Shown here: one piece after another, positions 35,230-43,675 of the stretch
Numbering within the stretch: position 1 is the stretch's first letter
Layout of the letters: each line of letters begins with the position of its first letter
NCBI RefSeq assembly: GCF_003814515.1
Contig: NZ_RKQJ01000001.1
Location: 62,001 to 126,000, forward strand
Origin: Salinicoccus roseus
GTDB lineage: Bacteria; Bacillota; Bacilli; Staphylococcales; Salinicoccaceae
Direction: 5' to 3'
Length of the DNA stretch: 64,000 nucleotides
Position numbers and translations under genes: made by a program
Notes under the pieces: model-generated
Seen by the model: the letters and a program-made list of their open reading frames with translations, nothing else
Databases searched by the model: none
What the model was told of the DNA's origin: nothing

Positions 35230-35256
35230 CTTTGATGACGAAAAGAGGTGTGGAAT

Positions 35257-36048
35257 TTGGAGCATTTCTATCAGCTCGGCTGGACACTCGACCCCGTTGG
35301 TGGAGCATCTGGCGAAGCCTATAAGGCAGAGCAAGATGGCAGGAAGCTGTTCCTGAAACGTAATGCCAGCCCTTTCCTTGCAGCGCTGTCCGCTGAAGGT
35401 ATTGTGCCGAAACTGGTCTGGACCAAGAGAATAGAGACCGGAGAAGTAGTGACAGCACAGCATTGGAAAAATGGCCGGGAGCTGACCCGTGAAGAAATGT
35501 GCTCGGAGAGGGTAGCCTCACTGATGAAGAAAATCCATACATCAGGTCCTCTTCTCACTATGCTGAAAAAACTCGGCATGAAGCCCATGCTGCCGGATCT
35601 GTTGCTTAACAAGATACAGACCTCACTATCCCCGAAAGTCAATGCCCATCATACAGTCCGCTCTGCAATCCAATACCTGGAAAATGAGATGCCCCTGATC
35701 GACGAAGCTTTCTGCACGGTGTGCCACGGTGATGTCAATCATAACAATTGGCTGCTTTCCGACCAGGATGAACTGTATCTGGTGGATTGGGAAGGCGCAA
35801 TGATTGCGGACCCTGCGATAGACCTGGGTATGATCCTCTACACCTATGTGGAACCGGATGACTGGAAAGGATGGCTCGAAGATTACGGCAAGCCGCTCGA
35901 CAGGAATCTGATGAAGCGCATGAAGTGGTATACGCTTGTACAGGCGATCACGATGATCCAATGGTATGAGGACCATAAGCGTTTCAAGGATATGAATGAC
36001 TGGATCATCTTCCTCAACAAAGTAATACAGAGGGACCGTTTTATATAA
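35257..36048 (+). CDS. ytmP: YtmP-like phosphotransferase (APH/choline kinase fold)
   Basis: A 263-residue kinase-like protein. The catalytic loop is VCHGDVNHNNWLL and the metal-binding segment is LVDWEGAMIADPAIDLG, both complete. A start at TTG 35257 is best supported: AAGAGGTG lies at proper spacing, whereas a GTG at 35248 overlaps that site. The gene pairs with trmB downstream, the same order as ytmP-trmB in Bacillus and Staphylococcus. The phosphate acceptor is unknown. Confidence 0.88.
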   Translation: MEHFYQLGWTLDPVGGASGEAYKAEQDGRKLFLKRNASPFLAALSAEGIVPKLVWTKRIETGEVVTAQHWKNGRELTREEMCSERVASLMKKIHTSGPLLTMLKKLGMKPMLPDLLLNKIQTSLSPKVNAHHTVRSAIQYLENEMPLIDEAFCTVCHGDVNHNNWLLSDQDELYLVDWEGAMIADPAIDLGMILYTYVEPDDWKGWLEDYGKPLDRNLMKRMKWYTLVQAITMIQWYEDHKRFKDMNDWIIFLNKVIQRDRFI

Positions 36049-36091
36049 CATCAAATATTAAAGTGATATGAGTAACAGGTGGGAAACTTAA

Positions 36092-36724
36092 ATGAGAATG
36101 CGCAACAAGCCCTGGGCAATGGAATTTCTGAATGAAAACAGCAATATCGTGGATACGGATGGGAGCTATTCCGGGAGGATCGGTGACTTCTTTCCCGAAA
36201 GCAGGCCACTTCATATAGAAGTCGGTACGGGGATGGGCACCTTCATAACGGAGCTTGCCGCCCGCAACCCGCATATCAACTATGTGGGCATAGAGCTGGA
36301 CAAGAATGTGATGATACGTGTCGTGGAGAAGATCTTGGAGGCGGAGCTTCATAATGTCAGGCTTCTGCTGCTCGATGCACGTGAGATAGATACGTATTTC
36401 CACAAGGACGAAGTGGAAAGGATCTACCTCAATTTTTCCGATCCATGGCCGAAGAACCGGCATGAGAAGCGCCGTCTGACCCATGAAACGTTCCTTTCTA
36501 AGTACCGTTCCATCCTGGCCGAAGAGGGGCTCGTCCAGTTCAAGACGGATAACAGGGGGCTGTTCGAGTACAGCCTCGGGAGCCTGAACAACTTCGGCAT
36601 GGTCTTCCATGAAGTGAAGCTCGATCTTCATGCAGGCGAACCGGAAGACAACATAAGGACGGAGTACGAAGACAAGTTTTCAGCCAAGGGAAATAAAATA
36701 TACAGACTCAAAGCATCTTTCTGA
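36092..36724 (+). CDS. trmB: tRNA (guanine-N7-)-methyltransferase
   Basis: Methylates G46 of tRNA. The 210-residue enzyme has IEVGTGMGTFITELA (SAM motif I), YVGIELDKNV, LLLLDAREID, the TrmB signature IYLNFSDPWPKNRHEKRRL, and the C-terminal TEYEDKFSAKGNKIY. Length is standard. GGTGGG precedes the ATG. A terminator overlaps the stop codon. Confidence 0.97.
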   Translation: MRMRNKPWAMEFLNENSNIVDTDGSYSGRIGDFFPESRPLHIEVGTGMGTFITELAARNPHINYVGIELDKNVMIRVVEKILEAELHNVRLLLLDAREIDTYFHKDEVERIYLNFSDPWPKNRHEKRRLTHETFLSKYRSILAEEGLVQFKTDNRGLFEYSLGSLNNFGMVFHEVKLDLHAGEPEDNIRTEYEDKFSAKGNKIYRLKASF

Positions 36725-36738
36725 AGGTGCTTTTTTTA
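36710..36738 (+). terminator. Terminator overlapping the trmB stop
   Basis: AAAGCATCTTT pairs with AAGGTGCTTT (one wobble) around CTG, followed by T residues. The left arm lies in the last trmB codons. Confidence 0.75.
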
Positions 36739-36815
36739 TGTCATGTATTTCACCCGGAAAGAATGATAAAATATACTTGGACAATATAAATTCTGGTCAG
36801 TTTGGAGGAGATCAC

Positions 36816-38018
36816 TTGAGCAGTTTTGACTTCAATAGGCACACGACGAGGGAAGGTACATACAGCGTCCAGTACGAAGGGACGGAAAAGCTTTTCGGGA
36901 CGGACGGTCTCGAGCCGTTCTGGATTGCAGACATGGACATCGAAACACCGGGGGCAGTCCAGGAAGCGATGAAAAGGCGGATCGACAACGGCATCTTCGG
37001 TTATACGAAGTGGCAGAATCCGAAGTTCTACGAAGCGGTGAAAGGCTGGTGGCATCGGAGGTACGGCATTGTCCTTGAGGATGATGAGATCCATTATGCG
37101 CCTTCCGTGATGTTCACGGTGGGTGAAGCGGTCAGACAGTTTTCGGAAGAAGGGGAGGGCGTCATCCTGACCATGCCCTCCTATAACGCATTCATAGGAA
37201 TGGTGAAGGGGAACGGACGGAAGATCTTCGACTGCCCCCTGCTCGAAAATGATGATGGCTGGCAGTTCGACTTCGATCATTTCGAAGCTCTGTGCAGCCG
37301 GGAGGACGTTAAAGTATACATCCACTGCAATCCGCACAATCCCACAGGACGGGTGTGGAAGCGTGATGAACTGGAGAAGATCCGGGAAATCTGCCTCAGG
37401 ACGGGCGTCTTTCTGGTCAGCGATGAAATCCATATGGATTTTGTGCGACCGAAAGGACAGTTCGTTTCGATGGTGGAACTGATGGCGGACGGTGACCCGA
37501 TGCTGGTGACGACAGGACTTGGGAAGACCTTCAACCTCGCCAGCATCCCGCACTCCTATTTCATTACGAGGGATAAGGCGCTCCAAAAGAAGATCGCCCG
37601 CAACATTGCATCCAGATACGGCATGGGGGCTGCAAACAGCCTGGCGCTCGAAGCGATCCATGCTGCATATACGGAATGCGGGGCGTGGGTGGACGGGCTG
37701 AACAGCCACATCGAAGAGAACATGCAGCTCGTCGAAGACTACATCACTGCACACATGTCCGAATGGCTTGATTTCAAAAAGCCCGAGGCGACCTACCTGG
37801 CATGGATCAGCTTTGAAAAGAGCGGCCTTGCGGATGAGGAAGTACATAAGGCCCTAATCGACATCGGCGGTATCGCGGTGTCTCCTGGACACATATACGA
37901 CATGAAAAAGAACCGGCATTTCCGGTTCAATGTCGCTTCAAGCCGTCATAGGGTCGAAGATGGGCTGGAGAGGATACACCGTACATTCAAAAAAATCACG
38001 AAATCTACAGTTCAGTAG
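36816..38018 (+). CDS. PLP-dependent C-S lyase, MalY/PatB type
   Basis: A 400-residue fold-type I aminotransferase-like enzyme. Landmarks are EPFWIADMDIETP, FGYTKWQNPKFYEAVKGWW, YIHCNPHNPTGRVW, VSDEIHMDFV, and GLGKTFNLAS, whose Lys should bind PLP; SRHRVEDGLERI closes the family pattern. These enzymes cleave cystathionine or cysteine conjugates. The start is best placed at TTG 36816, with GGAGGAGATCAC directly upstream; an earlier frame start adds residues overlapping the trmB terminator. Its 3' end overlaps the convergent ytzB-like gene by 14 bp. Confidence 0.9.
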   Translation: MSSFDFNRHTTREGTYSVQYEGTEKLFGTDGLEPFWIADMDIETPGAVQEAMKRRIDNGIFGYTKWQNPKFYEAVKGWWHRRYGIVLEDDEIHYAPSVMFTVGEAVRQFSEEGEGVILTMPSYNAFIGMVKGNGRKIFDCPLLENDDGWQFDFDHFEALCSREDVKVYIHCNPHNPTGRVWKRDELEKIREICLRTGVFLVSDEIHMDFVRPKGQFVSMVELMADGDPMLVTTGLGKTFNLASIPHSYFITRDKALQKKIARNIASRYGMGAANSLALEAIHAAYTECGAWVDGLNSHIEENMQLVEDYITAHMSEWLDFKKPEATYLAWISFEKSGLADEEVHKALIDIGGIAVSPGHIYDMKKNRHFRFNVASSRHRVEDGLERIHRTFKKITKSTVQ

Positions 38019-38304
38019 CTTCCATGATTTCTCCAGTATATGCATCAGCGGTGAATTTATAGCGCTTCTTACCCGCATTTTCGTGCGTATGGAAGCGGCC
38101 TGTGAATACTTCGCGTTCAATGCCAAGGAACCTGTTCCTGTTGGCATGGTAGTCGATAGAAACGAATGAGATATCTTCATACTGCCTGTACAGCCGGTCG
38201 ATGACCGTCTGGGGATGGATTGGCCTGTTCAGCCTGAACCAGACGACTACCGGAAGCAGGATGACTGATGAGATGAGCAGTGCTCTGACGATTTTGGATA
38301 GCAT
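38005..38304 (-). CDS. Small membrane-anchored PepSY-like protein (YtzB-like)
   Basis: A 99-residue protein with one N-terminal membrane helix (about residues 8-23) and an extracellular PepSY-like beta-rich domain (YKFTADAYTGEIMEATEL at the end is typical). B. subtilis YtzB lies between trmB and the M42 peptidase gene ytoP, as this gene does, so synteny supports homology. AAGGAGG precedes the ATG. It overlaps the C-S lyase end by 14 bp on the opposite strand. PepSY domains are thought to inhibit or regulate peptidases; the M42 peptidase next door is cytosolic, so a direct link is unlikely. Confidence 0.75.
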   Translation of the reverse strand: MLSKIVRALLISSVILLPVVVWFRLNRPIHPQTVIDRLYRQYEDISFVSIDYHANRNRFLGIEREVFTGRFHTHENAGKKRYKFTADAYTGEIMEATEL

Positions 38305-38375
38305 GTCATGACCTCCTTATCGCAATCAGTTTAACATATTTTATCAGTAGAAGGATTACAAAAAGGAGGATTTGA

Positions 38376-39458
38376 ATGAAAATTGAAAAAAACACATTGG
38401 AAAGAATGAAGACTCTAACGGAACTCCATGGCGCACCCGGTTTTGAGGACCAGGTCCGCGACTATATGAGGAAAGAGATGGAACCCTTTGCGGATGAAAT
38501 ACTGCAGGATGGCCTCGGGGGCATCTTTGCGCTCAAGAAATCCAAAGTTGAAGGCGCTCCAAAAGTCATGATTGCCGGCCATATGGATGAAGTGGGCTTC
38601 ATGGTCACGCAATTGACCGAAAATGGCATGATCAAATTCACCCCTCTCGGCGGCTGGTCGAATGATGTCCTGCTGAGCCACAAATTCAAGGTCAGGACGG
38701 CAGAAGACAGGCAGATTACCGGAATCATCGGAAGCGTACCCGTCCATTTCAGAAAAGGCGAGGGCAAGAACAAGTCGGTGGAATTGGATGATATGCTCCT
38801 CGATGTCGGGGCCGACAGCAGGGAAGACCTCGAGGCCATGGGAATCCGCCCGGGTGATTCCATCGTACCGGATGTCGAATTCGAAGTGCTGGAGCAGGAG
38901 AACAAGCTGCTCGCAAAAGCATGGGACAACCGCTATGGCTGTCTGATCGCCATAGAGACGCTGGAGGCCCTCGCTGATGTGGACCTGGGATGCGACCTCT
39001 ATGTCGGGGCCAATGTCCAGGAGGAAGTGGGGCTCAGGGGGGCAAAAGTGAGTTCCAACCTGATAAAGCCGGATGTCGCATTTGCAGTCGACTGCTCCCC
39101 GGCAAATGATATGCTGGGCAAGAAGGATGACATCGGCAGGATCGGTGGAGGGACGCTCGTCCGCATCATGGACCGGACGATGATCCTGTCCAAGCCGATG
39201 CGTGACTATATGCTTGAGACGGCGGAGCAGCATGACGTCAAATACCAGTACTACCAGTCCCCGGGCGGCACGGATGCAGGCAGCATCCATGTTTCCAATG
39301 AAGGGGTGGTCAGTGCTGTTGTGGGCATCGTGGCCCGCTATATCCATACGAGCCACTCGATCATCAACTCCGAGGACTACATGCATGCGAAGAAGATGCT
39401 GATGGAACTCGTTAAAGGCATCGATGCCGACAGGGTCGAGCAGTTGAGGGGCCGTTGA
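38376..39458 (+). CDS. M42 family aminopeptidase (YtoP-like)
   Basis: A 360-residue di-metal aminopeptidase related to glutamyl aminopeptidase and TET proteases. Metal and catalytic motifs are in MIAGHMDEVGFMV, AWDNRYGCLIAIE, GANVQEEVGLRGAK (catalytic EE) and FAVDCSPA, with a final His in RYIHTSHSII. Length is normal. AAAAAGGAGG precedes the ATG. Its stop overlaps the ATG of the EIIC-like gene by one base, so they are coupled. Confidence 0.92.
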   Translation: MKIEKNTLERMKTLTELHGAPGFEDQVRDYMRKEMEPFADEILQDGLGGIFALKKSKVEGAPKVMIAGHMDEVGFMVTQLTENGMIKFTPLGGWSNDVLLSHKFKVRTAEDRQITGIIGSVPVHFRKGEGKNKSVELDDMLLDVGADSREDLEAMGIRPGDSIVPDVEFEVLEQENKLLAKAWDNRYGCLIAIETLEALADVDLGCDLYVGANVQEEVGLRGAKVSSNLIKPDVAFAVDCSPANDMLGKKDDIGRIGGGTLVRIMDRTMILSKPMRDYMLETAEQHDVKYQYYQSPGGTDAGSIHVSNEGVVSAVVGIVARYIHTSHSIINSEDYMHAKKMLMELVKGIDADRVEQLRGR

Positions 39459-40453
39459 TGAGGCGCCTACTTAGAAGATGGTTCATTGATGGCATGAGCT
39501 TCATGGCACTCGGTCTGTTTTCTTCCCTCATCATCGGCCTCATCATTGATACGGTCGGGACTTATGTTCCCTACCTTGAAAGCCTGAAGGAGGTCGGAGC
39601 GGTGGCGATGGGCATGACGGGGGCGGCAATCGGTGCCGCCATCGCATATGGCCTGAAAGCCTCGCCGCTCGTCATATTTTCTGTAGTTGTCGTAAGCTAC
39701 GCCGCCTACGATATGGGCGGAGCAGCCGGCAGCTACATCGCAAGCATCATCGCAATTGAAGTCGCACGCCTGTATGCGGGAAGGACCAAGATCGACATCA
39801 TCGTCACCCCTTTCCTGACGATCGTGCTGGGCTATATCGTCGCCCGGTTCATCGGACCTGTCATCGGCGATTTCATGACGAGCATGGGCGAAGTGATCAT
39901 CTTTGCGACAGAGCAGAGACCTTTCATAATGGGGATGCTCGTGGCAGTCATTTTCGGCATCACATTGACGGCGCCGCTCTCAAGCGCAGCACTTGCACTG
40001 ATGCTCGACCTGAGTGGACTTGCCGCAGGCGCGGCAGTCATCGGCTGCTGCTGCCATATGGTAGGATTGGCTGTAACGGGGTATAGGGATAATGGATTTT
40101 CCGGATTGATATCCATCGGCATCGGCACTTCCATGCTGCAGGTCCCGAACGTACTTCTGAATCCATTCATCATCCTGCCGCCTGTTTTGGCAAGTGCCGT
40201 CATCGCTCCCATCATGACGGTCTTCTTCCCGATGGAAAACAATGCCGCCGGCGCGGGAATGGGCACAAGTGGCCTGGTCGGACAGATCATGACCATCGAA
40301 ACGATGGGGCCTTCGCTCGAAGTATGGCTGCTCATCCTCGTGTTCCAAATCGTTTTACCTGCCCTGATAACTCTGTTATTCTATACTTTGCTGAAACGCG
40401 CAGGCCTGATCAAAGATGGCGATCAGAAACTAAGAATTGGTGCGAAAGAATAG
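39458..40453 (+). CDS. PTS EIIC-like membrane protein (PTS_EIIC_2 type)
   Basis: A 331-residue membrane protein with roughly nine hydrophobic segments. The C-terminal half (ISIGIGTSMLQVPNVLLNPFIILPP, then NNAAGAGMGTSGLVGQ) resembles PF13303, a family of stand-alone EIIC-like proteins with no IIA or IIB domain. A stretch AAVIGCCCHMVGLAV is unusual in having three consecutive cysteines. It sits between the M42 peptidase and ytpQ, the place of the thioredoxin-like ytpP in B. subtilis. I chose the ATG at 39458, which overlaps the upstream TGA. Substrate unknown. Confidence 0.78.
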   Translation: MRRLLRRWFIDGMSFMALGLFSSLIIGLIIDTVGTYVPYLESLKEVGAVAMGMTGAAIGAAIAYGLKASPLVIFSVVVVSYAAYDMGGAAGSYIASIIAIEVARLYAGRTKIDIIVTPFLTIVLGYIVARFIGPVIGDFMTSMGEVIIFATEQRPFIMGMLVAVIFGITLTAPLSSAALALMLDLSGLAAGAAVIGCCCHMVGLAVTGYRDNGFSGLISIGIGTSMLQVPNVLLNPFIILPPVLASAVIAPIMTVFFPMENNAAGAGMGTSGLVGQIMTIETMGPSLEVWLLILVFQIVLPALITLLFYTLLKRAGLIKDGDQKLRIGAKE

Positions 40454-40469
40454 AACTGGAGGCAATCTG

Positions 40470-41282
40470 ATGAATATTTTCCAGCTAAAAAATAGAATCA
40501 TAGAGAAGCTCAATGAAAAGCGCAATGATTTCCAGACTTCCTTTGACCGGGAAGAGGAGATGCTCAGGGTGGAACGCAATGATAACGGCAAAGGTCTCGA
40601 CATCGCCCTGTCGAAAGCCGTGGATAAGGTCAAAAAAGACGAGAATTTCATAGAGGAAGTCGTCTACTATATAGATGAGACGCTTGAACGCATGAAGGAG
40701 GAGGAGATCTCCCTGGATGCATCGGCCGTCTATCCCGTCATCCGCTCTTCAAGCTTCCACAGGAAGAACAAGAAGGGGGACGCATTCGTCACGGATGACC
40801 ATACGAATGAGACGCGCATATATTATGCAGTGGACTTCAAGAACAGCTACAGGCTGATTGATGAGCCACTCCTCAAGACGCTGGGGCTCGACAAGGAGGC
40901 ATTGCGGAAGCTGGCGGATGAAAACATGAAGCGCCTTCCCGTCTCCTATAAGAAGGAGTCTATCCAGGAGAACGATTTCTATTTCATCAACCATAATGAC
41001 GGCTATGATGCGACGCGGATCCTGAATACGCAGCTTCTTGATGAAATGCATGACGACTTCGATGGGGAAATGATGGTCGGACTGCCGCACCAGGATGTAT
41101 TGATCATCGCCAATGTGAGGAACAGCGTAGGCTATGACATCATGGCACAGATGATGATGCAGTACTTCGCTGAAGGGCTGACACCGATCACTTCCCTCTC
41201 GTTTTCATACCGGGAAAAGAAACTGGAACCAGTGTTCATACTGGGCAAACAAAAGAATCATAAAAGAGGTAGAGATGAATGA
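40470..41282 (+). CDS. ytpQ: DUF1444 family protein (YtpQ-like)
   Basis: A 270-residue soluble protein of the DUF1444 family. The start is the ATG at 40470, preceded by GGAGG. Typical segments are [12 protein letters not shown] and [34 protein letters not shown]. Function is unknown in all members. It overlaps ytpR by 4 bp and keeps the ytpQ-ytpR order of B. subtilis. Confidence 0.88.
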   Translation: MNIFQLKNRIIEKLNEKRNDFQTSFDREEEMLRVERNDNGKGLDIALSKAVDKVKKDENFIEEVVYYIDETLERMKEEEISLDASAVYPVIRSSSFHRKNKKGDAFVTDDHTNETRIYYAVDFKNSYRLIDEPLLKTLGLDKEALRKLADENMKRLPVSYKKESIQENDFYFINHNDGYDATRILNTQLLDEMHDDFDGEMMVGLPHQDVLIIANVRNSVGYDIMAQMMMQYFAEGLTPITSLSFSYREKKLEPVFILGKQKNHKRGRDE

Positions 41283-41869
41283 AACTGACTTATAATTACC
41301 AGCACGTTGGAGATGTACTGCTCGTCACTTTGAAGAAAGCTGAAAACCCTGAATATGAATTCCATGAAGGTCTGACAGTGATCAGGGACGGTGACGAAAT
41401 CATCGGCCTGAACATTTTTGAGGCCTCAAAGCACATCGAACTGCCGGATGCAGTGAATATCGAGGCGGATGAAAAGATTCTCGGAAGCATAAATGCACTG
41501 CTCGCGAGCAGGGGCGTCGCGAAAATTGATCCGGACCTGTCCCCGAAGTTCGTCGTCGGAAAAGTGACGGAGAAATCAAAGCATCCGGATGCCGACAAAC
41601 TGAATGTCTGTAAGGTCGATGTCGGTGAAGAAGAGCTGCAGATCGTATGTGGGGCTCCGAATGTGGATTCGGGCCAGCATGTCGTTGTGGCAAAGGTCGG
41701 TGCGATCATGCCTGATGGCCTCTATATCAAGCCTTCTACGCTGAGAGGTGTGGACTCTGAGGGTATGATCTGTTCAAGGAAGGAACTGAACCTTGAAGAT
41801 GACGGTGTAAAAGGCATTTATGTACTGGATGACAGTTATGAAGTAGCGCAACCATTTGAAGTGAAGTAA
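41279..41869 (+). CDS. ytpR: tRNA-binding domain protein YtpR
   Basis: A 196-residue protein. The C-terminal half is an OB-fold tRNA-binding domain like that of phenylalanyl-tRNA synthetase beta ([24 protein letters not shown], then QIVCGAPNV and [18 protein letters not shown]). The N-terminal 90 residues are of the YtpR-specific type. The ATG overlaps the ytpQ stop, indicating coupling. Its role in tRNA handling is inferred from the domain. Confidence 0.92.
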   Translation: MKLTYNYQHVGDVLLVTLKKAENPEYEFHEGLTVIRDGDEIIGLNIFEASKHIELPDAVNIEADEKILGSINALLASRGVAKIDPDLSPKFVVGKVTEKSKHPDADKLNVCKVDVGEEELQIVCGAPNVDSGQHVVVAKVGAIMPDGLYIKPSTLRGVDSEGMICSRKELNLEDDGVKGIYVLDDSYEVAQPFEVK

Positions 41870-41880
41870 GGGTGAGGCGG

Positions 41881-43647
41881 ATGGATAGATCAAGAAGGAG
41901 AAGACAATTCAATCGTAATCTTGAAGAGGGGCGTACCGGCAGGGAACGCTTCAGGTTTCCATTGGATATGGATGAAAAGGATGGCAGGGAAGCGCCTGCC
42001 AAGCCTGCCGAAAGGTCAGGGAAGACCCCTGAAGACAGCGACCTGATAAGAAGAGAGCAGCAGAAGTCACTGCTCGGGGAGAGCCGCTATTCCAGGAAGA
42101 GGCCGAGGAGGAACACGATCAGCAAGGCGCGGGCTGTGCCTTCCGCAATCCACGGTTCGAAAGGGAACCCGGATTCTGCAAGCCGGGATGAGACGGAATC
42201 CTCCTCCGGAGATCAGAAATCCGGATATTCATCACCAATTGTAGAGGAACTGAAAAGGGAGAGGGCCCAGCGGGAAAGAAAACAGCGGGAGCGTATGGAG
42301 AAAAGGGCAGAGGAGGCGGAAGCCGAACGATCTATCGGGGTCGTTACCGGCCAATCCGGCAAGGCGAAGTTGGAGCAGGAAATTGAGGCTGAAACCGATG
42401 CTGAAATCGATACCCAGGAGTCCGTCACCGATGCCCAGGAATCCGGCACCGGCAAGAAATCGACTTCCCCCTTCAATGTCATGATGACCCCCTACGATAA
42501 GAACAAGTACAGGGCGAAAACCAAGGCCCAGGCAAAACGCAGCGGGCCAAAAAACACTTTGCCGCCCCTACATATACTGGGGGACGGCCAGGACGGCAGC
42601 TATGACAGCGTGGATGAAGCGCTCGCTGATGAAGTGGCTGCAGCCTTCGACGCCATCGGTGTGCCCGTCAGGGTAGTTGCATACAGGACCAATGGCATCG
42701 TCGGCCGCTTTGAGCTCTCCATGAAGAGGAACTTCAGGCTGAATGTGGTAGGAAAGCTGAAAGAGCACCTGCTTTCTGTGATGCCGTTCGAAGACTTCAA
42801 ACTGATTGTGCCCATTGCCGGGACGAGCAACATCGGTGTGGAGTTCATCCTGCCCGAGCCATACCCGATACCTTTCAGTACACTCTTCTCCTCCAGCAGC
42901 CTCAAGCTCAGAAAGAACGACTTCAAGTTTGTGGTGGGAAAAACAGTGGATGACCAGATCTTCAGCTTCCCGCTGAAGAAGGCCGGTCAAATACTGGTCT
43001 ACGGTGGAGCGGAGGAATATTCATCTGCAGTGGTCGACAATATCCTCTTCTCCCTCATGATGAACCATAATCCAAGGGAGCTCCAGATCATGATTGCTTC
43101 CGACAAAGCCCATTACAGGGAATATGAAGGGCTGCCGCATATGTTCAGTACATCCAGGTCCATCACCGACAAGCATGTACTGAAGGATATCCTCGAAGAG
43201 CTGAACAACAGGCACAACCAATTCAGAAGGGCGCATGTACGCAATCTGGACAGCTTCAACCAACGGGTCGGCAATGACTCCAAAAAGAGTGTCATTGTTG
43301 TCGTCATCGACGACCTCGCAGACCTGTTCGAACATAATAATCCAGAAGCGATACGGGCCATCGTCCAGATCCTGAAGAAGGGAAAACCCCTCGGCGTACA
43401 CCTCATCATGAACCATTCAAGGGACGACGTGGGCCTCCGTTTCGAACTGCTCCAGATGATGCAGACGCGCATCTCGTTCAAAGACGGCAAGTCCAAGGTC
43501 GTCGATGGGGCCAAGGAGCTTACTGAAGGCAACGACATGATGATCCAGATTCCAACATCCAATAAACCGCTCCGGGTGAACGCCGGGGTGCTGACTCAAA
43601 AAATCAAGGAAGATGTTCTTTCCCATCTGAAAGGGATATTCCGATGA
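41881..43647 (+). CDS. Degenerate FtsK/SpoIIIE/SftA-like protein without Walker A and gamma domain
   Basis: A 588-residue protein at the syntenic position of SftA (ytpS) between ytpR and murC. Residues 1-200 are charged and low-complexity with a coiled-coil stretch (about 120-155), and no membrane segment. Residues about 235-345 correspond to the alpha/beta DNA-translocase entry region. The RecA-like core follows, recognisable by EYEGLPHMFS, RRAHVRNLDSFNQR, and the Walker B VIVVVIDDLADLF (Asp477-Asp478). The P-loop position reads GGAEEYSS (375-382) instead of GATGSGKS, so Lys and Ser are absent. The TQRP motif is also lost (MNHSRDD). The protein stops after the core and lacks the gamma winged helix. 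A structural or regulatory role is more likely than translocation. The ATG at 41881 is preceded by GGGTGAGG. Confidence 0.85.
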   Translation: MDRSRRRRQFNRNLEEGRTGRERFRFPLDMDEKDGREAPAKPAERSGKTPEDSDLIRREQQKSLLGESRYSRKRPRRNTISKARAVPSAIHGSKGNPDSASRDETESSSGDQKSGYSSPIVEELKRERAQRERKQRERMEKRAEEAEAERSIGVVTGQSGKAKLEQEIEAETDAEIDTQESVTDAQESGTGKKSTSPFNVMMTPYDKNKYRAKTKAQAKRSGPKNTLPPLHILGDGQDGSYDSVDEALADEVAAAFDAIGVPVRVVAYRTNGIVGRFELSMKRNFRLNVVGKLKEHLLSVMPFEDFKLIVPIAGTSNIGVEFILPEPYPIPFSTLFSSSSLKLRKNDFKFVVGKTVDDQIFSFPLKKAGQILVYGGAEEYSSAVVDNILFSLMMNHNPRELQIMIASDKAHYREYEGLPHMFSTSRSITDKHVLKDILEELNNRHNQFRRAHVRNLDSFNQRVGNDSKKSVIVVVIDDLADLFEHNNPEAIRAIVQILKKGKPLGVHLIMNHSRDDVGLRFELLQMMQTRISFKDGKSKVVDGAKELTEGNDMMIQIPTSNKPLRVNAGVLTQKIKEDVLSHLKGIFR

Positions 43648-43675
43648 ATCCATTTTATGAAAGTATGGTGAGCCC

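Noticed and set aside
36750-37847. A 365-codon minus-strand frame opposite the C-S lyase
   Set aside because: No start signal and no family resemblance; explained by third-position GC bias of the real gene.
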